Source: Phlyctochytrium arcticum
Taxonomy: Eukaryota; Chytridiomycota; Chytridiomycetes; Chytridiales; Chytridiaceae
Direction: 5' to 3'
NCBI GenBank assembly: GCA_025602905.1
Contig: JAHLKI010000036.1
Coordinates: 178,655-242,654 of the forward strand
Length of the DNA: 64,000 nucleotides
Shown piece after piece: positions 29,971 to 40,800 of this stretch. The number at the start of each line of letters is the position of its first letter. The first letter of the stretch is position 1. The notes below the pieces were generated by a model. The model saw only the letters and a list, made by a program, of their open reading frames with translations. It did no database searches and was not told where the DNA came from. Made by a program: the position numbers and the translations under genes.

Positions 29971-32900
29971 TTACCACAGCTCCTCAGTGATCTCCTCATC
30001 CTCATCTTCGTCTCTTACAAAGTCTTCATCCGAGAGGGGCTTCGCCATGTTGTGTATCCACCAGATAAATTCATTCCCAGCAATTAACTGTTTGAGGTGA
30101 ATGCAGATATCTTGACTCAAAATAGGGCATTGACAAATGATTGAACCAGGCCTCATCGGGGGTTTTTCGAATGTGGAAAACTTATTGAAGAACTTCTTAT
30201 TGTCAGTTGCGGCATCACCTTGATTGGTTATGTCTTGAAGCGGGGTTCGCACTCTCTCAACTGCAGCAAAGTCACTAATATCCGTGTGAACGTTCAGAGG
30301 AACGACCTTCTTATCTCCCCAGAGGGTAAGTGGTAATAACCGTTCGGACACAGTCACGATTACTTCAGGCGGGATATTACAGTTGATGAATTTCGAAATT
30401 TTGGTGTTCTTCTTTCGCTTCTTCTTCGCGGGTTCCGTTGCTGTAGCGGTTGATGGCTGGGATGGGGCCACTATATAGCGGACCTGATACCCGCGAACTT
30501 TTCTAGCGGTGGCAGAATGAGAGAACATCATCTCTCCCTTGATGGTGATGTTGGGCGAATTGGCAATGAGTTTGCGGAACATGTCCTTAAGAGTAGCGAC
30601 CATGATTTCGAGATGTGAGTTAAAGTACTGTGTACGTTTGGTCTCTACGGGCTGTCGTGGTTGAAGTGTGAACTTTCCCGCGAACTTTGTCCATGGTGTC
30701 CGCTTTCCTGTCGTCAGCTTTTTGTTTTGCGACTTGCGCCAGAAATGACCTTGAACTTAAATTTTTGTTTGCAGAGAGGTAAAGTGTGTTTAAGACGGCA
30801 CGGCCGTGCGAGTCGAATGGCCGGATGCAAGCACGGAGGAGGGAGTGGAAAACCTCCAGATCCTCAGAACTTGCTAGTGGCAGGTTGCTGTATAGCGCAG
30901 CAGTGATGTTATCATCACCCCCCATCTCAATCTCCTGGATTGCAGAGAGAATGTGGAGAACGATGGTGACATAGTTCCTTTTGCGATATCGTATGAAGAG
31001 TGGCAACAACCTATGCAGTACCTCCTTATACAGCACAATGTTGCCGCTGGCCATGGCCGTTGCAGCATCCAGTACGAGCGGCAACTCTTCATCGAACAGC
31101 CGGATGAGGGAGTCCACTATGACACGCTGGAATTCGGGGAGATCTTTCTGCTGTTTCGCCCAATCCATCACTTGGACACGGCACTGTTTCCAAGCTAAGA
31201 ACATCATTGTTAGCAACATCATGCGCCTTACAGGTCGCAGCTTTACTAGTTGAACGGCAAAATCCGGGAATGCGGAGCTCCAAATAGGCATGAACACATT
31301 GAAGTTCCATTGCAATAACGCTGTGATGCATTAAGTATGTAGCCTTGAGACGATGATAATAAGGATTTACCTTGCTGGGCATTCAGTGCGATGTGCATAC
31401 CATCAGGCCATGGGCAAAGAACGATTCGGAGATATGCATGGTCTGGAGATAGACGGCCCCGCGTTTTCGCCCATAGTATCTTCATGACGTTCCGCCAAAC
31501 ATAAAAGTCGCCAGTAATGAAAATCGCTCCGTCTTTGTAGTGTTCAATAAACTTCTTGACGGAAACCATTAGAGATCGTAAATCTTCCGCAGTCTTCATT
31601 CTGTTCGGCATCGCATCGAAAACATGAAACTGTTTTAATTCAGCGGCACTGGTTGACATGTCGAATTGATACGGCCTGCGAAAAGCATTCGCTTGGTTTG
31701 TGTTGATAATTTTTTCGCCGTAGGTTTCCTTCTCAACGATGTCAGTTATTGCTTTGTCTAGGAGAGGCGCGTTGACGAAGGCCTTCTTGTCCTTGTCAGA
31801 TCCCATGTCACTGAAGTCTATATACGGCTTTTCCAAGAGTGGTAGAGGTAAAGCTCGATGTACGTGTCCATTCTCCTCATCATAAGACGATTGCCCCTTC
31901 GGAAAAAACTTCACAGCCAAGTTAGCTTGAGTTTGCACGGTGCTGAACTTTCCTGAGTTCGCCGAACCAGGTGTTCCATGAACTGAAACTCTGTTGAAGT
32001 CGTCCATCTTGACAACTGGAACAACTGTACCCCCGCTCATCTGTTCGGTCAGCTCCTTGTACGCCCTCGCGTTCGCTTCCTTCATTTTCTGCTTCGCTAC
32101 GTCCGGACTGAAACTCAAATTAAAAGACGCGAGCACCTTTCTACTGCTCTCGGATAATCCTAATGTGGTTGATATCAACACATCCTTCATGAAATTGATG
32201 TGGGGATGAAGGAATGCGGCCTTCTGTACAGTAATGGAAGCTATGATTCTTCTCCTTCTCTCTGACTCTGTTTGCTTCCAGCTAACGGCTGGTAGAAATG
32301 TTTCAGTTTCACTGGTATGAGTGGTCAAGCATTAGGTACCTGAGAGCCCCAAGTCGACCGCTGTCTTCGTCGCCAAATTGTCGCAACTATCTAAATGCTC
32401 AATAAACGCGTCCAAATCCGATGTAAAAGGCATCTTGAGATCACACTCCTTGTCAAGCAGGTCAAGAACGCCGTTCCTAAACTTCAAGGTATCGGACATG
32501 ACCGGCTCAACAAAATCGTTCCTGTTGTCCTCCAAGTCGACAGTGATAGTGCCAAAGTTGATTGTGCGCGTAGGCGTAGGTGAGGCGATCGTGGGCGAGC
32601 CGAATGTGGGCGAGCCAAACGTGGGCGTGACGGGTGTATGCACCCCGAAAATAGGCTCAACGGGTTCAAACGTTGCAGGTGTAGGCATGACAGGTTGTGC
32701 AATCACGGATATTGGCGGTACCGGCATGGGCGTGACGTGTGTGATGGTTGTCGATGTACTAGTTGCGACTGCCTGGGCATCGTTTTCCTTCTGATTTACT
32801 CGAAACAAGGGATGTGGGTACTTGCGGTCAAGTTGGTTCCAGCATTTTTTGCAAAACGTGGCATTCTTGTGGCCGGCATCCGTGCTGAAATGAAATGGGA

Positions 32901-33072
32901 CGTTGTTCGCTCGAAGATGGGCAAGAAGACCGAGATCTCGATGGCAGTAGCGGGTACTGGACTTGGTCTTGCAAATGATGCAGACAGGCTTGACTCCTTT
33001 CGGTTCTGTATCGTTGAATGGTGCGATGAATCGGCCATCCTGCCGCCGATTATTGGGGGGACTAGAAGCCAT
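29971..33072 (-). CDS. 985-aa transposon protein, candidate novel DDE transposase
   Basis: Exons 33072-32340, 32288-31371, 31320-30629 and 30585-29971 (introns 51, 50 and 43 bp) give 985 residues; the last junction is the least certain. The N-terminus has a Cys/His cluster (CIICKTKSSTRYCHRD and GHKNATFCKKCWNQ, residues 31-75) that may bind zinc. A Pro/Thr-rich linker follows. The central part has VVKMDDFNRVSVHG (Asp near 340), GAIFITGDFYVWRNVM (Asp near 505), LCPWPDGMHIALNAQQ across an intron, then LFIRYRKRNYVTIVLHIL and SSEDLEVFHSLLR (Glu near 703-706). The order D, GD, then a helical region with E suggests an RNase H-like triad. The layout also recalls the large fungal DUF6589-type proteins. 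A basic segment PAKKKRKKNTKIS could be a nuclear signal. It is the only gene of the outer element. Confidence 0.7.
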
Positions 33073-33406
33073 GATAACTCGAGTGGACCCCGATAAAACG
33101 CTCCAATATTGAAGACAGGCTGAGATAATATGTGTGCCGAGGGTATCTAAGCGTCTCCGTACTCGTCCAATGCGAGGGACCGAAACGGGGGGACCTGGAA
33201 GGGGGGGGAGTTAAAAGAGAAATCGCCATCTGAAATTCGCACATAACTGTTATCATTGCTACACAAAACGGCTCAAAACGTCAGCCAATCCAAAGTGAAT
33301 TATTACATCTCGAGGTTCGTGACGTAAAAGCGCAACTTTATTGACAGTCTGCAATGAAACAGGGTCAAGGTTGATTTACCAACACGTATTTCACGAACAC
33401 GCCGGA

Positions 33407-33484
33407 GGCCGTGACTAGGAATCGTACAGTCGGGCTAGGAATCGTACAGTCGCACAGCCACCTGAAATATCGACTGTCTCTGCG
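33407..33484. repeat. Left TIR of the MULE
   Basis: 78 bp, inverse of 36076-36153 with a single mismatch. It contains two spaced copies of AATCGTACAGTCG, possible transposase binding sites. Confidence 0.9.
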
Positions 33485-33675
33485 TTGCTTGAATCTCCGC
33501 TCCAGATCCAGCTCGAGATCTCTAGATTCTCGACGCACAGCGCCCTCGTGAGGATCTACCTGCACATACACACTTTCCAAACGCATCACTAAAAGTAAGA
33601 ACCCCAGTTTACGTCTTTCCGCCGATGGCGACGCATTAAACAGGATGGGTTTCCTTCCGTTTGTTGTAGCTCACC

Positions 33676-35952
33676 ATGATCGCTGGACCGTCCACAGATT
33701 CTGCGACTGCAGAAACTGGTGCGGCAGCTAATGCGATTGCTTTCAATTCTCTTGACGAGCTTCTCGAGTATTCCAAGGCTAAAGCCAAAGCAAATGGAAT
33801 TGCACTCACAAGAACTAGCAACAACGAGAAGTTCTATCTTCGTTGCTCTCGTTGGGGATCTGTCCGCGAGAAGCAGGAAGCCACCGTAGACTCAGAGGAT
33901 CAGAAGAAGCGCAACCGGGGAAGCCTGCGATGCGGGTGCAAATTCCAGCAGTATGTCGCGCAGGACAAGAGAGGGTTAAAGGGTCCCAAGAATACGTGGT
34001 ACCTGCACCAATCCTCCAATGAGCACAACCACGGGAATTCCGCAACCGTTGCATTTGCCGCATATCGGCAATTCAATGATGAGCACAAGGATTATCTGAG
34101 GCAGCATGCCAGAACAACGGTGAAAGAGCTTGTTCTGTCATTCCGCAGGACCTTTCCGAATCAACCAGTCATTGACAAGGATACCCGCAACTTTCGCACC
34201 CTGGAGCAAATGGAAGCAGCAAAGGGCAGATCTGCCATAGAGTGCTTGTTGGACGGGCTGAATCAACCTGAGTCCAAATATACGGTTAGCTACCAAACCA
34301 GCGATGATGGTGCTCTAACGCACTTATTTTTTGCGCATGAAAAGAGCATCGCTAAATTGCAACAATACCCGGACGTACTGATCTTAGATTGTACATACAA
34401 AACCAACAAGTGGCAGATGCCGCTTTTCAACATCCTTGGTGTGGACGGCACTGGAAAGTCTTTTACCGTAGGTTACGCGTTTTTGCGAGGCGAAACTGCG
34501 GAGGATTACACTTGGGCGTTGAACAATATAGCTGGTCTTTTGGCAGGCAGCCGCGGAATCAAAACTGCGTTTGTGGATTGTGCCCCTGCTTTGATGAATG
34601 CCTTGGAGTCGATCTTTCCAGGTATCTTTTCAGCTTAAACGAGGCTTATTTGTGCTGGGTTATTTACTTTCTTATCAGGAATTAGTGTCCTGCTTTGTAT
34701 CTTTCATATTGTGGAGAACGTCGGCGCCCAGCTCGTGCGCAAATACCCTGATGTTACGGACGAAAGCAAGCAAAGTATTATCACACTTTGGAACTCAGTC
34801 GTCTATGCTGCAACCCTTGAGGACTATGCGGCCGCTGTTCAAGCACTTTGGGACGAACTTGATGACGATTTCCCAATGATACGTATGTATCTAGAGGATA
34901 CATGGCTCGTCCATCATAAGCGGTTTGTGAAGTTTTGGACAAGTCAGGTTCTAACGCTGGGAATTAGGGCTACATCCCGAGTTGAAGGGTCGCATCGCTG
35001 CCTTAAAGACTGGCTTCACAATGGGGTCGGCGACTTTATGACCATATTTGCCGCTATGGATACCTTTATTGACAAGCAGCTCACCGACATCCAGAACGCA
35101 TTCGACGTCGAAAAAGACCGTTTGAGTACGAAGATGCGCGAAATCTTGAATGAGACCCATCAGATTCGGGAACATGTCTCGCGCGTTACTTTCAATGACC
35201 ACCTCTATGACAGTATTATCCAAGCTCGCACGGAGGGTCCTCTGCAACAGTGCAATCACCAGTACGCCGTCACAATGGGTTTACCTTGCGCCGACCAAAT
35301 TCGCTACGAGTACAACCTGACGATCCCACTGTCAGCCATCCATCCGGCTTGGCGATATTATCCTAGCGATACCAATATTGATCCATACTGTCCATTCGAT
35401 GCGACATTGGATCCCTATGAGCGACTAGAAATTGAGCTGGCTGCTGTACGAAAGCGGTTTGATACCTTGCAAACGGCATCCCAACGGCAGCGTGCCCTGC
35501 AACAACTCACCCAGGTTGGAATCATCAGCGGATCCGTCTTGGTCCCGGTACGGAACAAGCGTGCCGACACTATGGCCCAGCATCACGCTTCCAAACGCCA
35601 ACGAACAGACACCTCAACCCGTGCGGATCCTACGTTGTCGGCGCATGTAGCTAGAGAGCAGCAGGAGCGTGCCGCAACGGCCAAGGCAGCTACCAGGGCG
35701 AAGCCCAAATGTAGCGCGTGTGGATCTATAGACCACAATGCAAAGCGATGCGAAGTAGCTCGCGTGAGGGAGGCTGCGCGCATTAGGACTGCCTGTGGTT
35801 TACCTGCTGTGACGCCTACTGGTAGTGGTGCTGCTGGTAATGTGGACGACTTTGTTGATGTTAATGGCATGAGTGACCTTAGCGCTGGTGGTCTAGACGA
35901 TTCAATTAACGAGGATGTGAGTATACTCATGGACCTGGCGATGAGCGAGTAG
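33676..35952 (+). CDS. MULE transposase (FAR1-type N-terminus, zinc knuckle C-terminus)
   Basis: Two exons, 33676-34621 and 34679-35952 (57-bp intron), give 739 residues. The N-terminal part resembles a FAR1-type DNA-binding region (FYLRCSRWGSV, RRGSLRCGCKF-like Cys, HNHGNSATVAF). The MULE catalytic domain has DVLILDCTYKTNKWQMPLFN (first Asp), FLRGETAEDYTWAL, FVDCAPALMNALESIFPG (second Asp), the spliced LLCIFHIVENVGAQLV and TSRVEGSHRCLKDWL (Glu). A CCHC-type knuckle CSACGSIDHNAKRC lies near residue 655. All DDE residues are present and there is no stop or frameshift, so the element may still be active. Confidence 0.92.
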
Positions 35953-36075
35953 CTAGTATCATTGTAGTGTTCGTAGTTCTGTAGTGTTCTTATTTTCGTT
36001 TCGTAGGATGTTTCTTTTATATATATATCTGTGTGTGCCGGTTCGCGCGTTGCGATTATTTCCACGCGAGTCTGA

Positions 36076-36153
36076 CGCAGAGACAGTCGATATTTCAGGT
36101 GGCTGTGCGACTGTACGATTTCTAGCCCGACTGTACGATTCCTAGTCACGGCC
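36076..36153. repeat. Right TIR of the MULE
   Basis: Inverse of 33407-33484 and followed directly by the 9-bp duplication TACGCCGGA. Confidence 0.9.
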
Positions 36154-36200
36154 TACGCCGGAGCTCTGATTACATCAGCGTGGCTGCGACTCTGATTTGT

Positions 36201-36225
36201 CCTAAAATGGAACCCGTGCGCTGGG
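36201..36225. repeat. Right TIR of the outer transposon
   Basis: Exact reverse complement of 29548-29572, followed directly by ATAGAGAT (36226-36233), the second copy of the outer target duplication. Confidence 0.9.
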
Positions 36226-36524
36226 ATAGAGATGAATGCGGTCACAGAATTGAGAATATAAGTTACAAAACGCTCACCTAAACCCTGCCGCCCCCCCCCA
36301 TTGCAACCATTTGCTCCTATTTCCGCCTGGAAACCCGCACTAGAAAACTCTCCGGAAAGACTCTCTCGAACCGCTTCCTTGCCCCAGAACCAACTTCCAC
36401 AACCGACAACAAGAAACTCTTGCCGGCCCGCATCCCACCCAAGTGTTTTTTTTTCTTCCTGCCTTCTGACAACACCCCCCCTGCACACCCAACCTCCAAA
36501 CTTATCGTCTACCGATCTCTTACC

Positions 36525-37091
36525 ATGCCTAAAGCTCCTCGCAAGGCCAAGGCGTCGCCCCAGCGCAAGACGGTTGCGCAAAGCAAGGCGTCTGCTCACT
36601 CTGTCGTCGGCTCCAACAGCGAGGCCCTCCGAGCATTCCGCTCCACCCATGCCTCAACCTCCCTCGCCAGTGACACTTACTACCACCATCTGCGTCGGGC
36701 CAAGGCTCACGTTGCATCTGCAGTGGCCTCTACTTCACCCAACACCTCTCCCCGAACCTCCAAGCGTAAGCCAGCATTCCCTTGCCGGGCACTGTCTCGC
36801 AATTCTGCCGATACGGAGCCAGGTCTAGTGCTCAACATCGACTGGGCCGGTGTGGTCCAAGTTCGCCCCATAGGCCCGCTGCTTGTAGCGGCATACGGTC
36901 GGCGCAAGTCTGGGTCTGACTCGGGACGAAGTTCGGTCAGCTCGCCACGGTCGGCATTGGTCTCGCCGGTTGTGAGGAAAAAGGACCCCAAGGCCGGACT
37001 TCCAAAGACAGTAGCCCCTCGAGACTCGACACTTGGGGGCTCAAGTGAATCTGAAAGCAGCAATGGCAGCCGCCTCTCCCGACGTTTCTGA
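36525..37091 (+). CDS. Basic Ser/Ala-rich protein of unknown function
   Basis: An intronless 188-residue protein starting at MPKAPRKAKASPQRKTV. I do not recognise it. The first 30 residues are strongly basic. Most of the chain is Ser/Ala/Arg-rich and probably disordered (VASAVASTSPNTSPRTSKRK; SSVSSPRSALVSPVVRKK), with several SP sites. One hydrophobic stretch stands out: LVLNIDWAGVVQVRPIGPLL near residues 103-122. The upstream 240 bp is strongly pyrimidine-rich with a C9 run (36291-36299), typical of promoters of well-expressed fungal genes. A chromatin- or RNA-binding role is only a guess. Confidence 0.55.
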   Translation: MPKAPRKAKASPQRKTVAQSKASAHSVVGSNSEALRAFRSTHASTSLASDTYYHHLRRAKAHVASAVASTSPNTSPRTSKRKPAFPCRALSRNSADTEPGLVLNIDWAGVVQVRPIGPLLVAAYGRRKSGSDSGRSSVSSPRSALVSPVVRKKDPKAGLPKTVAPRDSTLGGSSESESSNGSRLSRRF

Positions 37092-37882
37092 ACGTCCCAG
37101 CATTGCCTTCACCTAGGACCTATTGCACGCGCAATTCGTCGACATTGTCTTCGCCCTTCCCCTCCCCAAAGGGCCCCCAACATGTAGACTCGTTCTGCAA
37201 AGTCGATCCCTATATCCAAAGACCCAACTGAACTGTTTTTTCTTGTTTTTCTTTGTACATTCTTTTCGCACTTTTCACTCTCACTCTCCTCCCCCACCCC
37301 TCCCCACTAAACCGTTGCACGTTCCTTGTTTAAAAACATCTGCATTATATCTTTTCAACCCCCATAACGCTGTAGTCCGCCAATAGGACAGCCATAATAA
37401 GAAAATCTCTGCTCTGAGCTCTCTTTTCTTCCATTGAGGACCTTCTGTTTTTGTGCGAGCGCCCATCACGTCAAACTTCAGCTCTGGGCCTTGTGTGACC
37501 ATCATTTGCCCTTACCAGCGTATAGTGCGTCCACAGCCACTTGCTACGTTCAGACGACCAAAATTTGTATTTTTCGCCCTGCAGCGCAAACATCTCCAGA
37601 TTGCCAGCAAAACCAACTTGAACAAGGTAAGATCCACTCAAGGGGCGAACTGGTATCAGTTGGGACTCAAAATCTCTTGTAGTCCACGAAGATCCGGTGA
37701 ACGATCACACTCCGGAGACACAGACGATTGCCATGTCGCGTTGAACATTGAGGAAGCAGCAGTTGGCGTTACATATTGTGACTATCGCATAAGTAAAGCA
37801 AAGTTCCGACACAATCAGCGCAATCAGAGTATCAGTCTGACGGAGCGCTTTGTGAAAGAAGTCTGTCGGGTATAGCATAGAA
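37092..37882. other. Intergenic (0.8 kb)
   Basis: T/C-rich in the first half (37210-37310), probably the 3' UTR of the Ser-rich gene, then the FANCM promoter. Short ORFs here (for example 37453-37875) have no recognisable motif. A 5' UTR intron could lie here but cannot be proved. Confidence 0.45.
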
Positions 37883-40800
37883 ATGCCAAGTGACGATGAT
37901 TTCTTCGACGATATCATTGATGACGATCTCTTGCGCGTAGCTGCATCCGTCGAAAGCCAGCATCAACTACAAAGTAATGTAAATGCGTTTGATGCCTTTT
38001 CGGCACAAGCAGCGGCATGGCCACAGCAGCCAAAATCGGCAACCAGTGCAGGGGCGAGTACTAAACGGAAACGCCGCACGACGAATGATGCGGGAAATCA
38101 GCGGCAAAGCACATTGACGGGATTTGTTTTAAACAAGAATGGAGCAAGCTCGAGTTCCCCAAAGCCCCCACTGCAGCTCACTGGCGGACCAAATGGTGAC
38201 GGTTCCCGACCGTTTGTACCTGCAGTTCCACCACCGGGATTTGTTCCCAAGCCCCTCAGTCATCGCATCGATTTGGAGGCTGCCAAGTCATGGATATACC
38301 CCACCAACGTATCAGTCAGAGACTACCAATACAACATTGTCGGCCAATGTCTGCACGTCAATACGCTGGTAGCACTCCCTACCGGATTGGGAAAGACATT
38401 TATTGCCGCTGTTGTGATGTTCAACTTTTTCCGGTGGTTCCCTGATGGCAAGATTATCTTCATGGCTCCGACGAAGCCCTTGGTGGCGCAACAGATCGAG
38501 GCTTGTTTCAAAATTACGGCCATACCCCAGGTAAGCGCGAGTGACTACTTCAACGAATGATCGTCCGCTTACTATAATTGGTTAGGATGCCACAATTGAA
38601 CTCACAGGGTCCACATCTCCGGAGCTGCGAAGAGCAAGTTGGGCCAACAAGCGGGTTTTCTTTTTGACACCTCAAGTCATGCAGAATGATCTCCGCAGCG
38701 GCATCTGTCCTGGGGATCAGGTGGTCTTGCTCGTGGTGGATGAAGCCCATCGAGCAACGGGAAATCACGCGTACTGTGAAGTCGTTCGTGCCCTCAAAAA
38801 GGCCACGCAACAGTTTCGTATACTTGCTCTGACTGCTACGCCTGGATCAGACACCAAAACAGTCCAGCAAGTTGTTGAGAACATGCTCATTTCGAGAATT
38901 GAAATCCGGACAGAGGACTCGCCAGATATCAAGCCGTACATTTTCCAACGATCCGTAGAAACAGTAACTGTTCCGCTATCTGACGCCATTATCTCCATCA
39001 AGCAAGTTTTGCAACGCGTCTGTGAGATATACATCAATCGGTTATGCAAGGGCAAGGCTTTCTACCGGCACGATCCATCAAATGTCACCAGATACGAGCT
39101 TTTGTTGGCAAGAGATAGGTGGAGGCAAGAGATGCGGGCGCAACAAGGTCGTGGAGGAGGTGGCGGCATGACCCCGGGGCGTGCTGCAGCATTGGAAGGG
39201 GATTTTGGAGTGGCGATGTCTGTAAGTACCGTGAAGGCATCTGCAATCTATTCGCAATTGACATCCTTGTTCTATCCTCTCAGCTTGCGGCGGGGATGCA
39301 ACTTCTCACTGTACACGGAATCCGCACCTGTTACAGCCACTTGACTACGTATGTAGACGAGTCCAAAAAGGCCGGAACCAAGGTCTCTCGCTCCCGGGGC
39401 GAGCTGCTCAAGATCAATGAATTTCAAGAGGTTCTTGACCGAATTGGTCATATGACCGACCTCCCAACCTATTCAAGTCATCCCAAAATTGAGCGCCTTA
39501 TCGGACTAGTCGTCCAACATTTTGTTGAACACGACGAAGGACGTGAGCAGAAAATCAAGGAAGGAGTTCCCGCAGCTGAACTGCCACATACCCGGGTCAT
39601 GATCTTTTCCCAATACCGTGAGAGTGTCGATGAGATTGTCAGTGTGCTGCAGCAGCATAAGCCGATGGTTCGGGTCATGTCCTTTGTCGGCCAGTCATCA
39701 GGCGGACGCACAAACAAAAAAGGATTTTCCCAAAAGGAGCAGTTACGTGTCATTTCAGAATTTCAAAACGGAAACTACAACGTTCTTGTCGCGACCAGTA
39801 TTGGCGAGGAGGGGCTGGACATTGGCGAAGTCGATCTTATTATTTGTTACGATGTTCAAAATTCACCCATCCGGATGTTGCAGAGAATGGGACGAACAGG
39901 TCGGAAACGGCAGGGTAAAATTGTCTTGCTCTTGACGGAGGGCAAAGAGGAGGATGCTCACCGAAGATCACAAGCACAATACAAGACAGTGCAAAAAGCT
40001 ATCATGGACCAGCAAGGAAAGAAACTTCAGATGTATCCCGAATGGGAAGCACGGGTATTACCCATTGATGTAATCCCAGTTTGTGTGAAAGAGGAGATTA
40101 AAATCCCCGAATATCACAATCAGCACTCTAAACGAAAGCGAAACTCCAGTCTTGGTGCGGGAGAAACCAGCAAGACTGGCAAGGCTGCCACTGGTCCCTC
40201 CACAGAGACTTCAGGGCCTTTTCTCAGTGCAGCCGAGGAAGCAGAGTACAACGACTTATACCGGCCAGATCTCCTTGTCCAAGGACTTCCCAAACCAGAT
40301 ATTTCCCGATATCCGTACATACAACTACAAGAACTTCCCCGCCTGACCGCCCTCGAGCGGTCCAGCAGGACAAGGAATCTCGTGGCCAGCGTCCGCCTAA
40401 TTGACGAACTTGGGTTGGCGGAAGAAGCTGCATTGGAAGATAGTTACGCCGAAGAACAATCCAATAATCTAGTGGATGATGACATCTTGGAGGTTGATCC
40501 ATGCAGCATTAGGTGGAGACCCGAGCAAATCCTTCGCGCAATTGGCTCTGCCCTACCGTTATCAGCTGCATCTTCTATGGTTGTTGAGGAATTAAAAGAC
40601 ACTGTCGTCATTCCGAAAAGACGACGGGAGTATCGACCGCTTCTGGGACTCGGTTCGCAAAATGATGCGATGGATACAATGGATAGAGTGGATGCAATGG
40701 AGTGTGAAGATGATTCTGATGAGATTGAATCTATGACTATGCAAGAAGCCTTAAAGGCCGGCCCTGTCAAAACAAAATCCTCGCTGCTACCACCAGCATC

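Larger units (their letters stand above)
33407..36153 (+). mobile_element. Complete nested Mutator-like element (MULE)
   Basis: Terminal inverted repeats of 78 bp (33407-33484 and 36076-36153, one mismatch seen) start GGCCGTGACTAGGAATCG. They contain an internal duplication of AATCGTACAGTCG. Flanking 9-bp duplications CACGCCGGA (33398-33406) and TACGCCGGA (36154-36162) differ at one base; nine bp is the usual MULE target duplication. The element is 2,747 bp and carries one spliced transposase gene that looks intact. It sits 63 bp from the right end of the outer transposon, so it inserted later. Confidence 0.92.
29548..36225. mobile_element. Unclassified TIR DNA transposon (8-bp TSD) containing a nested MULE
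   Basis: Perfect 25-bp terminal inverted repeats (29548-29572 and 36201-36225) start CCCAGCGCACGGG. They are flanked by a perfect 8-bp target duplication ATAGAGAT (29540-29547 and 36226-36233). Removing the nested MULE and one copy of its TSD leaves an element of about 3.9 kb with a single gene, the 985-aa ORF at 29971-33072. The 8-bp duplication is compatible with hAT, P, Merlin or KDZ/Zisupton elements, but the protein has none of the hallmarks of those families that I can see. I therefore regard it as a possibly undescribed group. Confidence 0.88.
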
